IMG/VR virus record: IMGVR_UViG_3300028388_000793
Span: 1 to 23,904 of that record
Strand: one strand, 5' to 3'
Origin: a virus
DNA: 23,904 nt
How positions within the stretch are numbered: the stretch's first letter is position 1; every line of letters starts with the position of its first letter. Below, one piece after another: positions 6,897 to 14,059 of this stretch. Made by a program: the position numbers and the translations under genes. Under the pieces are notes generated by a model, which was given only the letters and a program-made list of their open reading frames with translations, searched no databases and was not told where the DNA came from.

Positions 6897-7341
6897 TCTT
6901 TCCCGTCCCAGCTTCTGGTTCATTGGGTTTCTCCTCTTTGGGTGGCGCATCAAGTTCTCTATAGTAGACAACAACCTCTTTCAGTTGGTTTATATAGCGT
7001 CGCAGTTCCTGCATATTATACGCCATTAACTCATAGTCGCCAACCGACATGGCAATAAAGACAAGACCGCCATCGTTTTCTTTTCGAGTACGTTCTACAA
7101 ATTCATCAAAGTTCTTCTCTGAGACTACATACCACTTAGGGTCTCGGAGTTTGATTGCTCTCGGCATCGCCGGATGAACAATTGGAATCTTTACTTCTAC
7201 CGTCTTGATTTCCACAGGAATCGGTTTCAGCGGTTCTTCTTTTTTGCCAAAACCAAACTTGGGGAGACCAAAACTGGTGCATCCACTAATCGTCAATACT
7301 GTCAATAAAATCGCTGTCTTTTTCAATAGTCCTGAATACAT
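6877..7341 (-). CDS. Outer-membrane spanin-like lipoprotein (o-spanin), 154 aa
   Basis: From the ATG at 7341 (Shine-Dalgarno AAGGGGACG upstream) the protein starts with a basic tip and hydrophobic core, then a lipobox ISGC with Cys21 as the predicted lipidated residue after signal peptidase II cleavage. The mature part is short and contains a periplasmic helical stretch (ELRRYINQLKEVVVYYRELD) and a Pro/Glu-rich tail. Its first 56 nt overlap in another frame the end of the i-spanin-like gene 7286-7687, the arrangement of Rz/Rz1-type spanins that fuse inner and outer membranes at lysis. It is longer than lambda Rz1, nearer to unimolecular-length variants. No homology claim is made beyond architecture. 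Confidence 0.7.
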   Translation of the reverse strand: MYSGLLKKTAILLTVLTISGCTSFGLPKFGFGKKEEPLKPIPVEIKTVEVKIPIVHPAMPRAIKLRDPKWYVVSEKNFDEFVERTRKENDGGLVFIAMSVGDYELMAYNMQELRRYINQLKEVVVYYRELDAPPKEEKPNEPEAGTGKNAVRNP

Positions 7342-7687
7342 CACTCGTCCCCTTATTAATCCGTGTTTCAATCAACCCAGGTTTGGCAGCAGCAAGTTTC
7401 GCCAGATTGTGACGAGCGAAGATTGCCAGATACCGTTGTGCCTCTGCTTCAATCTCAGCATTCCGAGTAGAGAGTTTATTCAGCGACTCAGTAGTTTTCT
7501 GAAGATTGTTCTGAAGTGCATCAATCGTTTTCTGCTGTTCTGCCTCTCGCATCTCAAATGCATTTAGCAGGTTCTTCTGAGTTGCCAACTCAGCATCCTT
7601 TTCAGCAAGCGCCCGTTGAGTCTGCCCGTAATAGACATACCCCACAGCACTCACCACAATGAGGATTACAAATAAAAGTCTACTCAT
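7286..7687 (-). CDS. Inner-membrane spanin-like protein (i-spanin), 133 aa
   Basis: An N-terminal transmembrane anchor (residues about 3-20, LLFVILIVVSAVGYVYYG) is followed by a long charged periplasmic coiled coil (residues about 24-90, for example QKTIDALQNNLQKTTESLNK). This is the layout of Rz-like i-spanins. The o-spanin start lies inside its C-terminal codons, so the pair is embedded/overlapping. Together they should breach the outer membrane after the lysozyme has degraded the wall. The ATG overlaps the stop of the upstream glycosyltransferase-like gene by 8 nt. A tail-fibre or stalk role is less likely because of the adjacent lipoprotein. Confidence 0.7.
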   Translation of the reverse strand: MSRLLFVILIVVSAVGYVYYGQTQRALAEKDAELATQKNLLNAFEMREAEQQKTIDALQNNLQKTTESLNKLSTRNAEIEAEAQRYLAIFARHNLAKLAAAKPGLIETRINKGTSDVFRTIEKDSDFIDSIDD

Positions 7688-8351
7688 CTCTCATCATCTC
7701 CTTTATAAGTTCTTTACCTTTCTTTCCTGTATGGTGAATGATCAACGGGGTCTTAACAGCAATACCGTCCAGATAATCTAAACGTAGAGTATTATACTTG
7801 TGTGGCAAGGATTCAATCACTGCCATCTTAAGAATCTCATCCCCGTTCATCATCTTATATAGAACTTCCTGATCTCCTTGAATAGGGTTCTCAAGGCACT
7901 CATTTGCCCATGCTTTTAGAATATTCGGTTTACCTTCAAAGGCAACAACGCCAGAGTTATACCAGGTTCCGAGTTCTCCGCGTCGACGAGTCCAGGGACG
8001 ATCCTCGACCATTGAGAGTTTAAAGGGTTGAGTATAATCAAAGATTGCAGAGATATCTCCCATGACTTGACAATCAGTATCCAACCAGCAGACTTTATCA
8101 TATTGAATACCAAAAATTTCTTCTGTTGCAAGAAGCATTGCAAAGGGTTTCTTAAACCACCCCTTGGCATTACTCTTTAGAGTTTTGCACGCTCCAATCT
8201 CATTCTTACACCATTCACGCATTTCATCGGACATACCGAAGTCGATCGGAATTAAAGTGCTATCACGATTTTGTTTATGAAAATTCTCCCAGAACCAAGG
8301 GAGTTGCCACTCGGTGTTTTTGTCACATCCAGTAATGAAGAGGTTTTTCAT
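7680..8351 (-). CDS. GT8-like glycosyltransferase, 223 aa
   Basis: The ATG at 8351 is preferred over longer starts: it begins MKNLFITGCDKNTEWQLPWF. The key motif is a hydrophobic strand followed by D-x-D (CWLDTDCQV, Asp91 and Asp93), typical of metal-dependent, nucleotide-sugar-using GT-A enzymes. Further C-terminal are a YNSGVVAF segment and a DQEVL segment, the usual N-x-G and D-Q elements of GT8-like proteins. The donor and acceptor are unknown. First-pass assignment is glycosyltransferase with good certainty, family GT8-like less so. It is the distal gene of the island. Confidence 0.75.
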   Translation of the reverse strand: MKNLFITGCDKNTEWQLPWFWENFHKQNRDSTLIPIDFGMSDEMREWCKNEIGACKTLKSNAKGWFKKPFAMLLATEEIFGIQYDKVCWLDTDCQVMGDISAIFDYTQPFKLSMVEDRPWTRRRGELGTWYNSGVVAFEGKPNILKAWANECLENPIQGDQEVLYKMMNGDEILKMAVIESLPHKYNTLRLDYLDGIAVKTPLIIHHTGKKGKELIKEMMRDE

Positions 8352-8385
8352 AATTAATCCATTTTTTTTCAAGTTACAAATGCAT

Positions 8386-9033
8386 TTAAGCATTGATTAT
8401 CTTGTAATTACTGTCGTAGTTATGTTTAGCAAAGCATCCCGTTTCATTCTGAATCGTGGAAAACGAATCGTCCGCCATCGCGATAAAAGGATAATGTTCT
8501 TGCAACCAGGGAAAAGTATCCAGATTCAGAAAGATGTCTGTCGGTCTCGCTTTTTGTTTTGCTTTTTCGACCAGAAGTTTTGCTCCCTCTGGCGAAACTA
8601 TGTATGCATGCGCACCTGGAAAATAATTTTTTGTGGTTAATGGACCAACGCCGAAGTGCATTGGAGTTCTAAATTTTCCATAACTTGGCGCACCAATATT
8701 AATACAACCACGAGCACGAATTTTTGGCAAAGCATCTAGAACGATCGCATCGTGTTCAAATATAACGAAGGTCTGTTTCGTTCGAATGCACTCTTTCCAG
8801 AGATTATAGTGTGAAAGGAAAGCAGAGACACAATTTTCGTGGCGAGAATATTTTTCAAAGAATTTATCAGGATCGATACCTTCCTGCATAGCAAGTTGTA
8901 TCGGATTATCCTCGGGAGTGATTGCGGAAAACTTCTCAATCTTTACGCCAAATCGCTTTCCACTTCGAATACATCGCTCAGCAGAAGCAACCGATTGCTC
9001 ATTTTTTAGTATTGTTATAACATACGATTTCAA
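8386..9033 (-). CDS. GT25-like glycosyltransferase, 215 aa, TTG start
   Basis: The start is a TTG at 9033: a GAGGG Shine-Dalgarno stands 7 nt upstream, there is no in-frame ATG or GTG nearby, and the N-terminus MKSYVITILKNEQSVASAER fits GT25 enzymes. Other family features are the SAFLSHYNLWKECI helix and the strand ending EHD (FVIFEHDAI, Glu93-His94-Asp95) in place of the usual E-D-D. GT25 proteins add galactose or similar sugars in LPS biosynthesis. It resembles the gene at 9076-9804 (same SH..W..C and EHDA motifs), so the two are probably diverged duplicates. A candidate late promoter lies at 9066-9073. Confidence 0.75.
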   Translation of the reverse strand: MKSYVITILKNEQSVASAERCIRSGKRFGVKIEKFSAITPEDNPIQLAMQEGIDPDKFFEKYSRHENCVSAFLSHYNLWKECIRTKQTFVIFEHDAIVLDALPKIRARGCINIGAPSYGKFRTPMHFGVGPLTTKNYFPGAHAYIVSPEGAKLLVEKAKQKARPTDIFLNLDTFPWLQEHYPFIAMADDSFSTIQNETGCFAKHNYDSNYKIINA

Positions 9034-9065
9034 ACCATTGCCCTCATGTTCTATAGTTGTTATTT

Positions 9066-9073
9066 GATTTATA
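9066..9073 (-). promoter_or_regulatory. Candidate late promoter before the GT25-like gene
   Basis: The minus-strand octamer TATAAATC differs from the T4 late consensus TATAAATA only in the last base. It lies in the 42-nt intergenic gap, 33 nt before the TTG start at 9033. Position and spacing are suitable; activity is not shown. Confidence 0.5.
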
Positions 9074-9075
9074 TC

Positions 9076-9804
9076 TTACTTCGTGGTGCTTGATGCCGTT
9101 CCTTGCACTTTAGTATAGTAAGGATAAGAAACACGCAACCAAGGGAAGAACTGGCGACACATTAGGGCATCGTTTGGCCACATACCAACTTCTTCAACCT
9201 TTCTTAAAAGTTCCTTTGCTGCGAATGGTTTTATCACATAAGAAGAATTTCCAGGGAGTCCATTTGGTAGAGGAGGTTCTCCTGGTTGATCTATAATCGG
9301 AACTTCTTGAATCCCTTTCTTACCAAAAACAATCTCATGATAAATCGATGCCTTTCTTGTTGCACCTCTTGGATCATTGATACCTAGAATCCCTTTAAAC
9401 TTTTTTTCTACTTTGGGATAATCAAACTTTCTGATAAACAATGCGTCGTGCTCCAGGACCACCAGAGGATGCCCTAGAAGCAAACATTTCTCCCAGATTC
9501 TCATATGAGAGACCATGCAGGCAACAACCTTATTAAAGTCAACTGCAGGATAATGTTTTTTGTAGAGTCCTGTAGCAATATCAAGTCCATCGCCAGAAGC
9601 ATCTATTGGCCAATTCCATTTCAAATTTTTTGTATTGATTGTTTTAAAATCGTTTAGATGCTCTCGAATATCGATTGGAGTTGTTGCCTCAAATAGTTTA
9701 GGAGTAATTCTGGTCTGTGTTTCTTCAATACTTTCGATCAATCTAAATGCAGAATCCTTAGACTTCTCTACGTTTTGACTACAAATAACATACCCATTTA
9801 TCAT
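9076..9804 (-). CDS. GT25-like glycosyltransferase, 242 aa
   Basis: Shares with the preceding-in-map gene 8386-9033 the VSHMRIWEKCLLLGHPLVVL helix-strand and the EHDALF motif (Glu118-His119-Asp120). Here the N-terminus is less typical (MINGYVICSQNVEKSKDSAF), and an insert around residues 140-185 (GIQEVPIIDQPGEPPLPNGL) is not in the sibling. The ATG overlaps the stop of the sulfotransferase gene (ATGA). It probably transfers a sugar to a surface glycan; donor and acceptor are unknown. A GT25 relative with altered acidic motif is the main reading. Confidence 0.65.
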   Translation of the reverse strand: MINGYVICSQNVEKSKDSAFRLIESIEETQTRITPKLFEATTPIDIREHLNDFKTINTKNLKWNWPIDASGDGLDIATGLYKKHYPAVDFNKVVACMVSHMRIWEKCLLLGHPLVVLEHDALFIRKFDYPKVEKKFKGILGINDPRGATRKASIYHEIVFGKKGIQEVPIIDQPGEPPLPNGLPGNSSYVIKPFAAKELLRKVEEVGMWPNDALMCRQFFPWLRVSYPYYTKVQGTASSTTK

Positions 9805-10496
9805 AATTTATTCCAGTAGTTTTTGGTTGCTCCAGTGTCGAAGTCAAATCCCCAGTGTTCAATATCTTTCGCATACCAATCGGCAACAATTTGAATTGTC
9901 TCTGGTGTATAGACATCTCTGTATGAACCCTTGTTGAGTCCGGTCACGTTCCTTGGTTGAGGATCAGCAAGTAAACCAAAATAATCCTTGACGTCCTTGT
10001 TATATTCTTCAAAACGAAGAATGTCACACCGAACTGTATTATATTCATCCGAAACATGATCAAAGGCAGGATACCAACCACGGACTGCACGGTGCCACAT
10101 AAACTCAACAGCACCCCATTTATGCCTCTCCTCTAGGAATGCTTCAAAGGATGAGACATCTGCATAGTCATGATTACCGTACTGCGAGGAACCTTTCTCC
10201 ACTTCAATGACTTTTTTGGCAAAGAAATAGCGAGAGACAACTCGATCCCAAGGATTACGAACAATCGCAAAGGCACGATGCTTTTCTCGAAGGTCAACAT
10301 TTAAATCTCTCCAGCGAGCATGCTCGTGCCCGTGATGATCGCCAGTTGCTCGCATTTTCTGTTCAAGACGTCTTGTATAATCTTGAGAAATATGATTCTG
10401 TGGAATAGCAGAAATAATTTTATTTCGTAGATCCGGATGACGACGAATCGTCATTCCACCATTCTTTGGAATATGAACGAAAATTCTAGGACGCAT
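9801..10496 (-). CDS. Sulfotransferase-family protein, 231 aa
   Basis: Both PAPS-binding elements are visible. The 5'-phosphosulfate loop is FVHIPKNGGMTI (residues 6-17, Lys11, Gly13, Gly14). The 3'-phosphate motif is AIVRNPWDRVVSRYFF (residues 77-92, Arg80 and Ser88). This is the pattern of the Sulfotransfer_2 family that moves sulfate from PAPS to sugar hydroxyls. A catalytic His is likely among the His-rich stretch DHHGHEHARW (residues 53-62). The length is normal for a compact bacterial form. It overlaps the methyltransferase gene by 11 nt. In this context it most likely sulfates a glycan made or extended by the neighbouring transferases. Confidence 0.8.
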   Translation of the reverse strand: MRPRIFVHIPKNGGMTIRRHPDLRNKIISAIPQNHISQDYTRRLEQKMRATGDHHGHEHARWRDLNVDLREKHRAFAIVRNPWDRVVSRYFFAKKVIEVEKGSSQYGNHDYADVSSFEAFLEERHKWGAVEFMWHRAVRGWYPAFDHVSDEYNTVRCDILRFEEYNKDVKDYFGLLADPQPRNVTGLNKGSYRDVYTPETIQIVADWYAKDIEHWGFDFDTGATKNYWNKL

Positions 10497-11103
10497 GTTT
10501 TACTCGCAGAATGTAACTATCCGGAGCATTTGTCTTACGGAAATCGTAGTGCTTGACATCATGCTTTTCGAGTTCACTCATCATCTGGACGTGTCGTGTC
10601 ATATTATACAGTTGAGGGCGAGCATCGGTCCAGGGGTGGGATTTCATTCGATCAAGCATCCAAACATCTTCAATAAAATATGAACCGTCCTCTTTTAGAT
10701 AAGGAAACAGATTCTCAAACGTTAGAAGGTTTGACGCAGGATGGTGTGCGCCATCGTCAATAATAAAGTCGAATTTTATGCCTGTCCATTTTTTATTCAT
10801 CTTTGAATAAATGGCAGCATTGGTAGAATCAAACTTTAACCAGTCGACTCGACTACTGTTAAGTGCTTTTAGATCTTTGGGTTGAGTTCGAGTGAAGATG
10901 TCAATCGTATAAATGTTTGCATGAGGGAAGTATTCTTCCCAGGCAAGAATGCTCTCTCCTCGAAAGCATCCTACCTCCAGTATATTAACTTCTTCTTGAT
11001 TCCGAACAGGAGCAAAGTATTTTTCATAGCAACGATCATACCCATGCTTTTTACCTTTGTCACAATCAAACTTATCAAAACATTCTCTAAGAGTTTTGTT
11101 CAT
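10486..11103 (-). CDS. Class I SAM-dependent methyltransferase, 205 aa
   Basis: Motif I is VNILEVGCFRGESILAWEEY (residues 39-58), followed by a strand ending IYTIDIF (acidic residue that binds the SAM ribose) and later FDFIIDDGAHHPASNL, a strand with Asp pair and His pair seen in macrocin-O-methyltransferase/cephalosporin-hydroxylase-like sugar methyltransferases. These suggest O-methylation of a sugar. The ATG at 11103 is chosen over a TTG two codons upstream. It overlaps the upstream GT gene by 17 nt. Substrate is inferred from neighbours only. Confidence 0.8.
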   Translation of the reverse strand: MNKTLRECFDKFDCDKGKKHGYDRCYEKYFAPVRNQEEVNILEVGCFRGESILAWEEYFPHANIYTIDIFTRTQPKDLKALNSSRVDWLKFDSTNAAIYSKMNKKWTGIKFDFIIDDGAHHPASNLLTFENLFPYLKEDGSYFIEDVWMLDRMKSHPWTDARPQLYNMTRHVQMMSELEKHDVKHYDFRKTNAPDSYILRVKHAS

Positions 11104-11887
11104 ATCCAATCGCTTCCATTAACTGTTTAACATCTTCGCCACGAGAAGGCAGTTTGTCTTTTAAGAAGAAGTGTACGAAATGACAATAATCAATGTTCGT
11201 GTTAGCAGTATATAGTCCATTCCATTTCCAGTGCATTTTCTTGACAGGCACTTGATGTTTCTTCACAAAATAATTCAGGAGAGTCTGATCAGTGCTCCAC
11301 TTCCATGCTCCAACTCCATCAACGAAGTCCTTAAACTCTGCTCGCATCAGAAATTGTTGAGGCGATTCCCCTTTAAGGAAGGGTTTAAACTTCTTACAGT
11401 TGAGAAGGATCATGCCCATATTGAAAAACTCAAGACTTTGTCCATCATAGTTGAAATCTACTTTGGGGTGAAGTCTCGAATACTGCATTGCCGAGTACTG
11501 AATAATTTTCTTTTTGTACTCAGGAGTAATCGGCATTTCTCTTTCGACCACTGCCCCAAATGCTTTATCTGTACCAAAGTCTTCGAAGATATTTGGCGCG
11601 TCTTCTCGAATGAAAATGTCGGCATCAATAATAGCAATCTGGTCCCAGTCATTCAGATATTCAAACGCATTCTCTTTCTCATAGATCGGAAGATATCCGC
11701 CATACTTCTCATATGACTCTCGACTACGATTGCTATTGAAAGGATCTGGGCGAATACGCAGGACGGGTTCTCTTTGCACATAATGGTAAATGTTGTGCAG
11801 TTTGCAGTAATAAGAAACGCTTTGGATGCATTTCTCGTAGAGTTTAGAAGGTTTCCCAACGGCAACCTGATAAATCATTCTCTTCAT
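11087..11887 (-). CDS. GT8-like glycosyltransferase, 266 aa
   Basis: The DxD motif sits in QIAIIDADIFIREDAPNIF (Asp88 and Asp90). A later FFNMGMILLNCKKFKPFL and a STDQTLLNYF segment match the N-x-G-x-x-x-x-N and D-Q elements of GT8-like transferases. The N-terminal RMIYQVAVGKPSKLYEKCIQ is compatible with the first Rossmann strand and helix. No membrane segment, so it is likely cytoplasmic. It is coupled to the radical SAM gene (ATGA) and the methyltransferase gene by overlap. Acceptor unknown. Confidence 0.75.
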   Translation of the reverse strand: MKRMIYQVAVGKPSKLYEKCIQSVSYYCKLHNIYHYVQREPVLRIRPDPFNSNRSRESYEKYGGYLPIYEKENAFEYLNDWDQIAIIDADIFIREDAPNIFEDFGTDKAFGAVVEREMPITPEYKKKIIQYSAMQYSRLHPKVDFNYDGQSLEFFNMGMILLNCKKFKPFLKGESPQQFLMRAEFKDFVDGVGAWKWSTDQTLLNYFVKKHQVPVKKMHWKWNGLYTANTNIDYCHFVHFFLKDKLPSRGEDVKQLMEAIGYEQNS

Positions 11888-12852
11888 ATTCTATACTCAT
11901 TCAAGTCAAATTCTGTGCCATGCATTTTATATAGATCACGATCATGGTTAGTATATACCAAAACTTCAGGATCATCAATCAGAAAATCACAGTCATGACA
12001 GTAGGAAGGATAGTTCCCTGTTCGGTGTCCTTCTCTTAATGCTTCGTATTCGGGACCTTCGACAATCTCCTGTATTGACATTTCGCTCGTGTGCCCAAGG
12101 ACTGCTTCGGAATCCCTTCCCAGTACTTGACAGCAAGGAGCAACTGCGCCGCGCTTACCGTCGAGACCGCCAGCACGTATAACAACATCAGGACTAAATG
12201 GTCTGCCACAAGTTTTTACTTTACCCTCTCTCTTGTAAGTTGGGTCGTATACGCCACTCCAGTTGTGAAGTTTCCAAACTTCTGTCTTCACACCTAGCGC
12301 AGTAACCAGTTCTTTGTACCTATTTAGTTGCAACTCTTGTTCGGCAGGATCTTCTTCGGTAATCAAATGATAAGTTGCAACTACACAATCACTACCAACT
12401 GCCTCTACATATCTTTGCATGTCAAAAATATTTTTGCAGATGGTATCAAAGTTACCACCTTTGGTATTGTACATCCACTGATTATATTCATCGCGTGTTG
12501 AACCAATAAACGAAAAGCGAAAAAAGTCTAGACCAGCATCAACGCATTTCATCATGTATTCGCCAGACATACGGAGACCATTCGAAAACGCAAATGTTTT
12601 TGCATTGTACTTTTTGACGATTTTGATGTATTCGTATAACTGGCGATTCAAGGTAGGTTCGCCCGAGCCTTCTAGATTGACAACACGAAGTCCATGTTTA
12701 GCGCAGTCTCTTACATTATCTTCGAATTCAAGCAGAGACATTCTGGTAATAAATTCTTTCTCTCTACCACCAGTGCGTTTGTCTTGAGGGCACATAGAGC
12801 AAGAATAATTACAACCACCTTGGACTTCAATAACTGCTCTGTCAATTTTCAT
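11884..12852 (-). CDS. Radical SAM enzyme with SPASM-like C-terminus, 322 aa
   Basis: The CxxxCxxC cluster motif is CNYSCSMC (Cys14, Cys18, Cys21), binding the 4Fe-4S cluster that cleaves SAM. NLEGSGEPTLNRQLYEYI (residues 59-76) is the GGE-like motif that binds the SAM amino group. The C-terminal region has further cysteines at 215, 240, 241, 285 and 288 (TCGRP, APCCQV, YCHDCDF), consistent with a SPASM auxiliary-cluster domain. SPASM enzymes modify peptides or sugars, including dehydrogenation and epimerisation. A role in altering a sugar or a protein in this island is an inference. The ATG at 12852 is used; the TTG upstream lies in the preceding gene's stop region. Confidence 0.8.
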   Translation of the reverse strand: MKIDRAVIEVQGGCNYSCSMCPQDKRTGGREKEFITRMSLLEFEDNVRDCAKHGLRVVNLEGSGEPTLNRQLYEYIKIVKKYNAKTFAFSNGLRMSGEYMMKCVDAGLDFFRFSFIGSTRDEYNQWMYNTKGGNFDTICKNIFDMQRYVEAVGSDCVVATYHLITEEDPAEQELQLNRYKELVTALGVKTEVWKLHNWSGVYDPTYKREGKVKTCGRPFSPDVVIRAGGLDGKRGAVAPCCQVLGRDSEAVLGHTSEMSIQEIVEGPEYEALREGHRTGNYPSYCHDCDFLIDDPEVLVYTNHDRDLYKMHGTEFDLNEYRI

Positions 12853-12854
12853 GA

Positions 12855-13673
12855 TCAATTCCTATAGATATTTTCCAAACTATCGAAGTACTCAATTGCC
12901 TTTGTATTCGAATGCTTGAGAAGTTTCTCAAAATTTTTACACCACCAGAATATATTGCTCTCCTGATTAACGTCGTGAGATGCTCTTATGGCATTCGGGG
13001 TATGGTATTTAGTAACACCCTCTTCGCTACAAACAATCATTGGAGTTGCAAGATTCTTTGCTATATAATGCCACATTCCATCATAGCAGATTACGAGTCT
13101 TGCAGTCGCAATATGATAAAGTGCCTCTCGTATTGGTGTTCTGTATGTCAATTCAGTAATATTCATTCCCTGGCGACTGACGTTCTTTATTATACCTTCC
13201 CAATCCGAATTTGTCAACTTTCTTTTCCATCTTCTAGGAATTTCGGCATTAAATAATGGACGCCAAATCACCACCTTCTTTTGGTCTCTTGGTTTAAAAG
13301 TGTTTTTTCGAAATAACCAAGAATTTTCTGGAGCAGGTTGTCCTAACTGGTCGCTAAATGCACCAGATTCAAACCAAAAACGGTTCTTGTTCTTTTTTCC
13401 CTGCTCCTCTGGAGGATAATAGTATCTTCCTCGTGAGTTAAACTCATGAGTAATTATAACGTCTTCTTGTCTCTGGTAAAAGTTATGAATATAGTGCATT
13501 CGCTCGATGATTGTTTCAGGGTCTTCGAAGTGATGGAGGTGGTGTTCCGAATGGTCCCAATGCATTTCTAAGACCACAGGGACACCACTTGTCCATGCCC
13601 TCATATGGCAACTATTCAATGCCCACATGAAATCACCGACTCCAGGTGTTCCCCTCCATGTCACCTTTTCCAT
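12855..13673 (-). CDS. GT9/heptosyltransferase-like glycosyltransferase, 272 aa
   Basis: The N-terminus MEKVTWRGTPGVGDFMWALN matches the G-D-x-x-x-x-x-P/A start of GT9-like transferases, and the C-terminal part has the typical ICYDGMWHYIAKNLATPMIV, where the S-D/D-G helix contacts the nucleotide-sugar, then EEGVTKYHTPNAI. The central segment is rich in Trp, Phe and His. From memory similar proteins are present in T4-like marine phages. GT9 enzymes normally move ADP-heptose to LPS; here donor and acceptor are unknown. It is separated by 17 nt from the EF-hand membrane protein gene. Confidence 0.65.
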   Translation of the reverse strand: MEKVTWRGTPGVGDFMWALNSCHMRAWTSGVPVVLEMHWDHSEHHLHHFEDPETIIERMHYIHNFYQRQEDVIITHEFNSRGRYYYPPEEQGKKNKNRFWFESGAFSDQLGQPAPENSWLFRKNTFKPRDQKKVVIWRPLFNAEIPRRWKRKLTNSDWEGIIKNVSRQGMNITELTYRTPIREALYHIATARLVICYDGMWHYIAKNLATPMIVCSEEGVTKYHTPNAIRASHDVNQESNIFWWCKNFEKLLKHSNTKAIEYFDSLENIYRN

Positions 13674-13690
13674 AATCTACCCCAGAGAAA

Positions 13691-14014
13691 TTACTTTTTA
13701 CCGTTACTGTATGCTTGACCGCCAAAGAATGCAGCAACAATAGCAGCAACAGAAACAAAGTATGTAGCAGCCATGTCGCCAAGAATATCGGCTGCCTTTA
13801 CATGTCCAGTCCAGTCTGCCATCCAAACAGCAAATGGATAGAGAAGTAAACCAAACAGCGCAAACCAGGTCATCTTTCGTTGAGCATCGCGCATGGCATC
13901 TGCATCTTCGAGTTCCTTACGCTTAAACTCAAGATACATCGCTTTCTCTTGATCGTCTACTTTACCATCACCATTTACGTCTGCAGGATGGTAACCTTTA
14001 TTTTCTTCTGTCAT
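13691..14014 (-). CDS. EF-hand membrane protein, holin candidate, 107 aa
   Basis: A canonical calcium-binding EF-hand loop lies at residues 12-23 (DVNGDGKVDDQE, ligands at loop positions 1, 3, 5, 7, 9, 12). It is followed by a charged helix (residues 24-47) and two hydrophobic segments at about 49-67 (TWFALFGLLLYPFAVWMADW) and 82-101 (AATYFVSVAAIVAAFFGG), with a short basic tail. Similar proteins are known to me from T4-like phages of alphaproteobacteria or marine hosts without a proven role. Two transmembrane segments, small size and the presence of spanins and a lysozyme in the same block make a holin plausible; calcium-gated action would be new. A candidate late promoter precedes it (14079-14086). 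Confidence 0.7.
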   Translation of the reverse strand: MTEENKGYHPADVNGDGKVDDQEKAMYLEFKRKELEDADAMRDAQRKMTWFALFGLLLYPFAVWMADWTGHVKAADILGDMAATYFVSVAAIVAAFFGGQAYSNGKK

Positions 14015-14059
14015 TAGAGTGTCCTTTTGGTTTCATAATATAGAACACATAGACATAAT

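Noticed and set aside
11231-11716. Plus-strand open frame of 161 codons
   Set aside because: Shadow of the minus-strand glycosyltransferase at 11087-11887; no Shine-Dalgarno and unusual composition.
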